From positions 62,001 through 126,000 of the forward strand of contig JANQOF010000055.1 of the NCBI GenBank assembly GCA_028279215.1: 64,000 nucleotides of DNA, in the 5' to 3' direction. The position numbers were made by a program, and so were the translations under genes. This DNA is from Pirellulales bacterium (GTDB lineage Bacteria > Planctomycetota > Planctomycetia > Pirellulales > Lacipirellulaceae). The notes below the pieces were generated by a model, which was not told the DNA's origin, did no database searches, and was given only the letters and a program-made list of their open reading frames with translations. This document shows positions 57,624 through 64,000 of the stretch, in pieces; position 1 is the first letter of the stretch; every line of letters starts with the position of its first letter.

Positions 57624-58775
57624 ATGAAGCGAAACTACTCGTTCTACGGCCTGCTTGCGACCGCCATTGCGATTGGTGTGTTGTTCTATCGGGTGATTGA
57701 ACCCTTCATATTCGCGCTATTGTTTGCTTTGGTGCTCTCAGTATTGCTTCGCCCGGCACACCAAGCTCTCACGAAACGATGGAACGGACATCAGCGACTA
57801 TCAGCCTGGGTCATCACGGCCACGTTTGGAATGGCTGTGGTTGTGCCTTTGGCCCTAGTCGTGCTGCTGGCGGGCGTCGAAATTCAGAAGTTCGCCCACG
57901 AGATTGTCGTGCTGGTTAGAGAAGCGCACGCCGATACCGAAGAAGCTGGCGCCCCGCAGACGCCGCCAGAGGTGCTAGAACTCGAAGCAATCGACGACGC
58001 GCTAGCCGAAGAACTGCCCAAGCGCTCGGCTGTAGCGCGGTGGCTGGCCGATCAGTACTCCAACCTGCCAGCCGATCGCCGCAAGCTGATGGTCGAGCAC
58101 TTCTCTCAAGCCATGATTGGCTTCGTGGAAGAACTGTATCGCAACACGATGAGCTTCGTCAGCAGCGTGGCGGGTTTCTTCATCGGCGTGGTCGTCATCA
58201 GTATGGCGTTGTACTACGCACTGGCCGACGGCGAAGCCATTTTGGCCGACGTGAAGAAGATGCTTCCGTTTCAAGACCCTGAAATCCAAGAGTTGGCCGA
58301 CCAGTTCGGAAAGGTGTGCCGCGGCATTGTGCTAGGAACCGTGGTGGCGGCGCTTGCCCAGGCCGTACTCGCCTTTATCGGTTATGCGGTGGCGGGTGTG
58401 CCCAATCTACTGCCGCTATTTGTCATGACGATCATATTCGCGTTCATCCCCATGGTCGGAGCGGGAACGGCCGTCACGCTCGTGTCGTTGTGGCTCATGC
58501 TAAGCGGACGCCACCTTGCGGGAGGCCTGTTGCTGGCGTATGGATTCGGCGTGGTCTCAACCAGCGACAACTTCATCCGGGCGTATGTCATCGGCTCTGA
58601 AGCAAAAATGAACCCGCTGCTGGTTCTGATTACCGTCATCGGCGCACTACAGTTAATCGGATTGTGGGGCATTTTCGTCGGCCCAATGGTTGCCGCGTTC
58701 TTCTACACCATCATGAAACTGCTTCGCGAACGTGTGGAGGCCGACACCGCGAAGCTGCCGACGCCTGCCGACTAG
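57624..58775 (+). CDS. AI-2E/YdiK-type family transporter
   Basis: A 383-residue membrane protein with seven to eight helices. The family pattern is clear: FYRVIEPFIFALLFALVLSV, RLSAWVITATFGMAVVVPLA, FIGVVVISMALYYALADGE, GTVVAALAQAVLAFIGYAVA, IIFAFIPMVGAGTAVTLVSL and NPLLVLITVIGALQLIGLWG with IFVGPMVAAF. Members include AI-2 exporters and Na+(Li+)/H+ antiporters, and the substrate here is undetermined. The central soluble region (about 95-180) is acidic. The ATG at 57624 is chosen as it begins the first helix. Confidence 0.88.
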   Translation: MKRNYSFYGLLATAIAIGVLFYRVIEPFIFALLFALVLSVLLRPAHQALTKRWNGHQRLSAWVITATFGMAVVVPLALVVLLAGVEIQKFAHEIVVLVREAHADTEEAGAPQTPPEVLELEAIDDALAEELPKRSAVARWLADQYSNLPADRRKLMVEHFSQAMIGFVEELYRNTMSFVSSVAGFFIGVVVISMALYYALADGEAILADVKKMLPFQDPEIQELADQFGKVCRGIVLGTVVAALAQAVLAFIGYAVAGVPNLLPLFVMTIIFAFIPMVGAGTAVTLVSLWLMLSGRHLAGGLLLAYGFGVVSTSDNFIRAYVIGSEAKMNPLLVLITVIGALQLIGLWGIFVGPMVAAFFYTIMKLLRERVEADTAKLPTPAD

Positions 58776-58992
58776 AGCGCCCTTGTCTGCAGCGTGTTTG
58801 CTGACTGCGTCTGTATCGGGCTACGTTGTCCTGCATCGCTACAGCTAACCGAAGCACGCTCGAGAGTTTGCCAATCCAATTCCAAGGTTCGTGCAACTTC
58901 GTCCGACATGGCCACGCTGGATTTGCTAAACTGCGGCAATTGGCCGCTGCTGGCCGGTGATCGATCGCCGCGCAAATAAAGGAACCATCACG

Positions 58993-59253
58993 ATGGCGCA
59001 AAAGGGCATAGGGAACGACCGGCCGCGCGGCTACCTGCCGCTCGGTCACATCGACTCCATCGAGAACAAAGACCGCAAGGAAGGCGAACCGCCGAGGTGG
59101 GCGCGGATTCGTTTGCAGGACGAAGAGGGAACAGAAGGCACCTTTCTGTTCACGTTCGACGAAATCAAGAACGCGCTGGTGCGTTCGGAGACGCAGAAGG
59201 AAGACCTTCCGCCCGAGGGGTGGTTGCAGAAGCTGCAAGACCTTTTTGACTAA
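58993..59253 (+). CDS. Small soluble hypothetical protein
   Basis: An 86-residue protein: MAQKGIGNDRPRGYLPLGHI, RWARIRLQDEEGTEGTFLFT, GWLQKLQDLFD. The ATG at 58993 is preceded by AAGGA at 9 nt, deciding it over an ATG at 58957. It is charged, with no signal peptide. No family is recognised. It lies about 217 bp after the AI-2E-type gene on the same strand. Confidence 0.7.
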   Translation: MAQKGIGNDRPRGYLPLGHIDSIENKDRKEGEPPRWARIRLQDEEGTEGTFLFTFDEIKNALVRSETQKEDLPPEGWLQKLQDLFD

Positions 59254-59587
59254 CGTGGGTACCAGCTGGACCGTGACTAGAACGCCTTTTTCATTACCGT
59301 ACCGCTTTGGCTTGTGGTATTGGTCCGCTGCTACGTTGGCCTGCATCGACGAATTATGCACACTCGCCTGCTTCGGCCGCCTTAATAGAATTGACTCGTT
59401 TGCGTCAACATCGCTACCGCTAGTCGAAGCAAGCTCTAGCCATCCGCAACGTGGTAGTCGGTTTCCTCGGTCGCCACGTGCGAAGTCGGCTGATATACTT
59501 AGAGGCGTTTTCTATCATCGCCACGATGCGCGTCGAACGCTCCGCGGCTTCTGAACTCACCTCGCACCTTAGAGCTACCATACCGTG
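59254..59587. other. Intergenic region before the alpha/beta hydrolase gene
   Basis: 334 bp with no convincing gene. It likely holds the hydrolase promoter. No repeat copy or strong hairpin is seen. Confidence 0.4.
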
Positions 59588-60946
59588 ATGAAGATTCCTG
59601 TTGCGTTGCCATTTCGTCTGTTGAGTTCAATCTTGTTCTTGGTGTTTCCACTGATTTCGCCGTCCGCGGCGTCGGGTGTCGTCGATGGAGATGCGAAAAA
59701 GGCCGCGGAATCCTGGCTGTCCGACACGTCGTTGCCGGTGCCGGAAGCACTTGAGTCGGTCGAACCACTTACGCGGCAGCAAGCCGAAACGGCGACGCAA
59801 GCGCTTTGGAAACTCTACCAATCGGAAAGCGTCGGGTCGAACGAGAGCAAGGCGCTGCCGCGACCCACCGTTGTTGGCCGAGCGGGTGAAGTCGAACTGG
59901 AGCCTGGCGAGTTGAAGACCGGCGAGAAGACAATGCCGTTCCATTTCTTGCAACGCGGAGAATCCGACAAGCAGAAGCCGATGTTTATCGCGCTGCACGG
60001 TGGCGGTGGCGCACCGGTTGGCGGACCACACGCATGGCCGGTAAATACGCGCGAATGGCAAACGCAAACTCGGTTTGCCACGACGATTTACCCCGACGAC
60101 GCGGTCTATTTTGTTCCTCGTATGGCTGACGACCGTGACGGACGTTGGTACTACGGTTACTGCCAGGACGCTTATGATCGAGTTGTTCGCGAGGCGATAC
60201 GTTACCACAATGTCGATCCGAATCGTGTTTACCTGATCGGCATATCGGAGGGCGCGTACACGGCATATCGCCTTGGCGCGTTCATGGCCGACCGCTGGGC
60301 TGGCGCGGGATCGATGGCCGGTGGTGAACCGCTGAACAACGCGCCTCCGGCAAACATGCGAAATCTCGCTTTCCGTGCCGACATTGGCGAACGGGATACG
60401 ATGTTCGATCGTCTTGGCTTGAACCAACGGTACGAGGAAGCGCTCGCCAAGCTGAAGCACGATGATCCGGATGGTTTTGAGTACATGATTGAGGTCCACG
60501 AGGGACGTGGCCACGGGATTGAGTATCGCTCCTGCCCGCAGTGGGTCTTCAACTTCACGCGCAACCCATGGCCTGAGCGTGTGCGTTGGGTGAATATCGA
60601 CGTCCACGGTCGACGGCGGATGCAAAGCTACTGGCTCGCACTCGATGCGGCTCCCGAGGGACAGCTCGAGTTGGATGCTCGGATCGATCGGGACACGAAC
60701 ACCGTGAGCGTTGACGTGGCGCGGCGAGAAGGCGAAAACCTCATTCCCGACAACACCACTTCCTTTCGCGTCTACCTCAATGACGCGCTCGTCGATCTCG
60801 ATCGCCCCGTGCGCGTGCTACGCAACGGCGACGAGGTAGCTAACGGCCCCGTGGAGCGGCGACTGGCGACGATGGTCCAAACGCTCGCCGAACGTGGTGA
60901 CCCCAACTACTGTTTTCCGGCCGTGATCGAAGTAGCGGGGCAGTGA
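59588..60946 (+). CDS. Exported alpha/beta hydrolase (esterase-like)
   Basis: A 452-residue protein with a signal peptide (LLSSILFLVFPLISPSAASG). The hydrolase core has the oxyanion-type MFIALHGGGGAPVGGP, the nucleophile elbow VYLIGISEGAYTAYRLG (GxSxG with Ser), and a catalytic His in EGRGHGIEYR; the acid may be the Asp in FRADIGERDTMFD. This resembles PHB depolymerase-type or feruloyl esterase-type enzymes. The C-terminal 100 residues form a beta domain. The substrate is not defined. The ATG at 59588 is preceded by a GTG at 59585. Confidence 0.82.
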   Translation: MKIPVALPFRLLSSILFLVFPLISPSAASGVVDGDAKKAAESWLSDTSLPVPEALESVEPLTRQQAETATQALWKLYQSESVGSNESKALPRPTVVGRAGEVELEPGELKTGEKTMPFHFLQRGESDKQKPMFIALHGGGGAPVGGPHAWPVNTREWQTQTRFATTIYPDDAVYFVPRMADDRDGRWYYGYCQDAYDRVVREAIRYHNVDPNRVYLIGISEGAYTAYRLGAFMADRWAGAGSMAGGEPLNNAPPANMRNLAFRADIGERDTMFDRLGLNQRYEEALAKLKHDDPDGFEYMIEVHEGRGHGIEYRSCPQWVFNFTRNPWPERVRWVNIDVHGRRRMQSYWLALDAAPEGQLELDARIDRDTNTVSVDVARREGENLIPDNTTSFRVYLNDALVDLDRPVRVLRNGDEVANGPVERRLATMVQTLAERGDPNYCFPAVIEVAGQ

Positions 60947-60955
60947 TTTCCGCGA

Positions 60956-62197
60956 TTACACATCGATGCGGACCAACGTGACCTCGTCCACCGCGCAGTT
61001 GGTCTCTTGGCTGAGCCAATTCCCCTCGGCATCCTGGTATTCAACGCGTATCGGTTCGGGCTTGGAGATCAACCGTACGTAGTCGTTGAGATCCTGGCTG
61101 TTGTCGGCGGTGTTGCCTTCGTACAGCAGTTTGGCGCCTTGGAACACGCGAATCGGCACGGCCACGCGTTCGTCACTGCCTTCCGCGTAAGCCTTCACTG
61201 CAATGCAGGCGGAGCCTTTTGGGATGGGAAACTTCCTGCCGCCGGCCAGTTCGAGATAGTGATTGGTACGATCGACGCCAGCCATCTTAATCGGCTGAAC
61301 CCTCCACTCTAAGCGGGTTAGCGTTCCCTGTTCGTCTCGCTCCTGGGCGTAGAGATCGCTCAGCGAAAAATTGTTGCCCTGACGGCGGCGTATTCGCCAT
61401 TCCCAAATCATGGGAAACTCAATGCCAGTGTTGCGGTATGAACTCGCGAACACGCCGTGGATCGGATCGGCGGGGTCGCAATAGGCGCAACGCGGAATCT
61501 CCCAGCCGCCATCCCACTTGTCGGGCCCCTCGGCCCAGCCGGTCTTTCGCCAAGTGGTTCCGTCATGCACCTCAACCCAGGTGTGGTTGCCCTCCTTTGT
61601 GCCCCACAGCGCGATGGCGGCAAGTCGGCATGGGATGCCAGCCGCGCGAAGCGCGTCGACCATCAAGATTGACAACCCCGTGCAACTCGCTTTGCCCTGG
61701 CGGATCGACTCGACGGGGCTTTGGCACGCCTTTTCTCTCGTCGTGTCGTATCGCACCCCGGTAAGTTCCGCGATGTGGTTGCCGGCCACGGCCGTCGCGT
61801 CCTTCAAGGTGTCTGCTTGCGTCAGCAACGGGTGTAGCATCTCGCGCAAGAGCTTGCGATGAGCGTCTCTTGTTTCTGATGCCACTGCGTACGGCAGTAC
61901 GTCGTTGAAGAACAGCTCTTTGGGCAGCTCCTTCGTCCATGCATAATTCGTACGGGCGAAGTAAGCTTGTTCGAGATTCTCGCGAAACAGATCGATCGTG
62001 AGGTTCTCCCGATCGATATCAGGAAGATGCGCGATGAGAAACTCAGCCGCTTCTCGTTGTTCGCCGGCAAGGCTCTCCGCGTAAGCTTTAAGCGCCACCA
62101 CGCCGCCGGTCGGTGGCTGATCGGCGGCGTGGACGACGGAGGCCGAGGTCACCGCCATGAGTGCCGCGCAACCTAAGTACGCTCTGAACAACTTCAT
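60956..62197 (-). CDS. Exported transglutaminase-like cysteine peptidase-fold protein
   Basis: A 413-residue protein starting at 62197 with AGGA 7 nt upstream and a signal peptide (YLGCAALMAVTSASVVHA-A). The transglutaminase-like triad is visible: Cys in QGKASCTGLSILMVDALRAAG, His in EGNHTWVEVHDG and a following Asp/Asn region (KWDGGWEIPRCAYCDPADP). A C-terminal beta-rich region follows. The family includes peptidases and cross-linking enzymes, substrate unknown. It converges with the hydrolase gene (9 bp between stops). Repeat copy C lies upstream of it. Confidence 0.85.
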   Translation of the reverse strand: MKLFRAYLGCAALMAVTSASVVHAADQPPTGGVVALKAYAESLAGEQREAAEFLIAHLPDIDRENLTIDLFRENLEQAYFARTNYAWTKELPKELFFNDVLPYAVASETRDAHRKLLREMLHPLLTQADTLKDATAVAGNHIAELTGVRYDTTREKACQSPVESIRQGKASCTGLSILMVDALRAAGIPCRLAAIALWGTKEGNHTWVEVHDGTTWRKTGWAEGPDKWDGGWEIPRCAYCDPADPIHGVFASSYRNTGIEFPMIWEWRIRRRQGNNFSLSDLYAQERDEQGTLTRLEWRVQPIKMAGVDRTNHYLELAGGRKFPIPKGSACIAVKAYAEGSDERVAVPIRVFQGAKLLYEGNTADNSQDLNDYVRLISKPEPIRVEYQDAEGNWLSQETNCAVDEVTLVRIDV

Positions 62198-62415
62198 CTG
62201 TCTGTCCTGGGATTCGTTTGCTCTTGGTCTTCGCCAAAACTCAGAAAGCTGCCCGCCCACATGTGTTTTGAACAGAGCAGTTTTCTTTCTAAACGGTGGA
62301 CTCACGTTGCGTCCGATGCAATCCCTACTCGCTTCTGCATGGATCGTATCGCAAGACCTTGACTTTAGGTACTCCTGGCACAACGAGCCACCCGCCACCT
62401 GCTCACGTGCTACCG

Positions 62416-62752
62416 CCATTTTGTCCGAGCTACGAAAAACGATTCTAGACGACTTAATTCAGCTTTGATGATCTCCGTCGATTCTTGTTTCCCCCTGCTT
62501 TTCTCGGTATGTTTTCATTTTGCAAGGAACGACTGAAGCTTCCAATTGTCCGACGGTGCGCCCCAAAAGGGACAAAACGGACAATTGCCCCATCAACCCG
62601 GCGCTTCCTTCGCACGGAGGGAGCACCCCGATGCACTTGCCATTCGCTTGCGGCCAAGCGCCACTCCCGGCTACTGACCACCGCTTCCCGCGCACTACAT
62701 ATCTAAACATCCATACACTATCACACTTGGTGGCTCACTTTCCACAAGAATC
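62416..62752. repeat. Dispersed intergenic repeat, copy C
   Basis: About 337 bp, closely similar to copy A (10337-10680), less so to copy B (35669-35945), all in the same orientation. It contains a perfect inverted repeat CAATTGTCCG (62543-62552) / CGGACAATTG (62578-62587) and the right end GTGGCTCACTTTCCACAAGAATC. On the minus strand copies A and C can both be read as a short peptide segment (GAIVRFVPF), but this frame is not kept in copy B. Confidence 0.75.
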
Positions 62753-62794
62753 GCCGAAGAATTGGTTGCTTGAGTATAGAAGAGAGTGTGGGAA

Positions 62795-62980
62795 CTACTT
62801 CTGCAAAATCAGCTTTCCATTTCGTGTGCATGCAAGGCGATAGAACTCGCCTTGGTGATGGATAAGCACGGTTTTCTCGCCGGCCAGCAGGTCGGTCGAA
62901 TCGATGACGCGCGGTGAGGTCGGCGCCGCTGTTGGGAAGTTCTCTTGCTTGAACTTTGGTTTTTCAGGGTCTTCGGACAT
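62795..62980 (-). CDS. hemP: Hemin uptake protein HemP
   Basis: A 61-residue protein. The HemP signature is present: SPRVIDSTDLLAGEKTVLI, then HHQGEFYRLACTRNGKLILQ, and the C-terminal Lys. HemP homologues support haem or siderophore uptake, in some species as regulators. The N-terminal 20 residues are longer and more charged than in short family members. The ATG at 62980 has GAGG upstream. No TonB receptor or haem permease is near it in the window. Confidence 0.87.
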   Translation of the reverse strand: MSEDPEKPKFKQENFPTAAPTSPRVIDSTDLLAGEKTVLIHHQGEFYRLACTRNGKLILQK

Positions 62981-63321
62981 GATTAGATCGTCCTCGTCTT
63001 CGGTCCTGCCGGAGCCGCTCGGCACCTGTGCCGAATCCGATTTTTTTCGACAGGCCCCCTTGCGTAAAAGTTGGAGCCGGCTATCCTATCGCTATTGAGA
63101 CGCAGTCGCAAGTCGGTTCGGCACTCACTTGTGGCCCCGCGATTCTCAAACCAGAGACGTAACTCTCTCCTAAGCAGCCCGCCGCAAGGCCTCTCGCCTT
63201 CCAGCCAGCCACTCAGGCAGCACCCCTCTATAGGTGGGTGCTGTGGATTGCCCTCCCAGCATGGGACGGAAGTCCAGAGTCGTTGAATCCGTCCGTAGAT
63301 GGCACTGCAAGGAGTTTGAAC
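62981..63321. promoter_or_regulatory. Divergent promoter region, hemP and TPR gene
   Basis: About 340 bp between two outward-reading genes, which must hold both promoters. A ribosome binding site AAGGAG precedes the GTG at 63322. No Fur-box-like palindrome is recognised with confidence. Confidence 0.4.
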
Positions 63322-64000
63322 GTGTGCACCTCAACGGTGGCTTGCGCGTTACGTGAAGCGCGACGTCTGCTAACAGACAATGACTGCCCGGCAGCGATCG
63401 AGAAGCTGAACCAGGCGCTTGCCGATTCTCCCGACGATGGCCGACTGTGGGATCTGTTGGGCGTCGCTCTTTGGGATTCGGGCGCCGTGCAGGATTCGAT
63501 CGAAGCCTTGGAGCACGCCACGATTCTCGTGCCGTTATCGCCGGAAGGTCAGCTTGCCCTGGGGTTGGGATACGAGGTAGTACAGAAGCGCGAACTCGCA
63601 TTGGAGCTACTATTGGGCCTCGCCGGTCGCGACCATCTGTCACCCGCGATATTGGAGCAGCTAGCGCGGGCGCTTGGTCGGGCCGGTGAGTTTTCCACGG
63701 CGCTACATGTTTGTCAGCGAGCGGCGAGCGCGATGCCTGAGTCGCCGGCGCCACTGCTTGGCGTGGCTTACTACATGACGCGACTGGGCGCGTCGTCGGA
63801 GCAGCTTCTGCCAGCGTTGTTTCGTGCGATGCACCTCGACCCGCACGATACCGGTGTTCGAATTCTACTGGCTCGTCGACTGCACGACTGCGGCATGAGT
63901 GAAGACGCAGCCGAAGTTTTGCGGCTTGTCGATTTGTCGAAGTATCGTTGCGTGAGGTGCCTTGCCGCAATGCAGGAGATATTTCAAGCCGCTGGCGATT
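63322..64000 (+). CDS. TPR-containing protein, C-terminus beyond window edge
   Basis: An open frame of 226 codons from a GTG at 63322 (AAGGAG 7 nt upstream) runs off the right edge without a stop. Helical repeats of TPR type are visible: AAIEKLNQALADSPDDGRLW, LLGVALWDSGAVQDSIEALE, LARALGRAGEFSTALHVCQR and LFRAMHLDPHDTGVRILLAR. No signal peptide is evident at the N-terminus (CTSTVACALREARRLL). It is divergent from hemP. Confidence 0.82.
   Translation, partial: MCTSTVACALREARRLLTDNDCPAAIEKLNQALADSPDDGRLWDLLGVALWDSGAVQDSIEALEHATILVPLSPEGQLALGLGYEVVQKRELALELLLGLAGRDHLSPAILEQLARALGRAGEFSTALHVCQRAASAMPESPAPLLGVAYYMTRLGASSEQLLPALFRAMHLDPHDTGVRILLARRLHDCGMSEDAAEVLRLVDLSKYRCVRCLAAMQEIFQAAGD

Noticed and set aside
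58797..59380. Weak similarity between 58800-58860 and 59320-59360 (GCTACGTTG-CCTGCATCG)
   Set aside because: Only about 20 bp are shared. It is too short to call a repeat and may be chance.

Overview
The window looks like a chromosomal segment of a member of the Planctomycetota, probably order Pirellulales. The evidence is seen directly in the sequence: five exosortase-type PEP-CTERM proteins with C-terminal hydrophobic stretches and basic ends, dockerin-like Asp-rich doublets, a DUF1559 prepilin-like protein, a planctomycete-style beta-barrel porin, a multihaem cytochrome with a proline-rich linker, and several secreted proteins of no known function. Base composition is moderately GC-rich and gene starts include several GTG and TTG codons. 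I see no rRNA, tRNA, CRISPR array, transposase or integrase.

Layout. 1-4423: an outer-membrane barrel protein (cut by the left edge) and an inner-membrane-anchored pentahaem cytochrome, on the minus strand. 4710-10027: a minus-strand island of four PEP-CTERM proteins, two of them tandem paralogues, with terminators and a large structured inverted repeat between them. 10337-10680: first copy of a dispersed intergenic repeat. 10897-13626: a cyclase/Ser-Thr kinase/Cache-like sensor fusion. 13631-17876: DinB-like, MATE, BASS-like transporter and YceH genes. 18109-19473: a porin with an extremely cysteine-rich N-terminus. 19870-24207: a tight operon pilT - membrane-anchored degenerate GspE - cvpA-like - hypothetical. 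24398-26392: LamG protein. 26584-35583: a beta-propeller/MoaD-like pair, a double class II aldolase, an AspT-type exchanger, L-asparaginase, a DcaP-like porin and aspartate 4-decarboxylase. 35669-35945: second repeat copy. 35996-40882: a fused double PEP-CTERM protein, a DUF1559 protein, a Cys-rich protein and a NxxGxxAF/dockerin/PEP-CTERM protein. 41111-55477: mostly housekeeping (hisF, thiS-thiG, DinG-type helicase, AlkD-like repair, YugP-like protease) mixed with ThuA-like, DUF4914, TPR and hypothetical genes. 55588-62197: HerA-like ATPase, AI-2E-type permease, alpha/beta hydrolase, transglutaminase-like protein. 62416-62752: third repeat copy. 62795-64000: hemP and a TPR gene cut by the right edge.

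How genes may work together. The clearest pathway is 29392-35583: a DcaP-like porin could admit substrate, an exported asparaginase could make aspartate from asparagine, AspT could import aspartate in exchange for alanine, and aspartate 4-decarboxylase makes alanine plus CO2 while consuming a proton. That would be a proton-motive decarboxylation cycle extended to asparagine. The pilT-degenerate gspE-cvpA operon suggests an active ATPase partnered with a catalytically dead, membrane-inserted relative. The left-edge pair could be an electron conduit across the cell envelope. These functional links are inferences from gene content and spacing.
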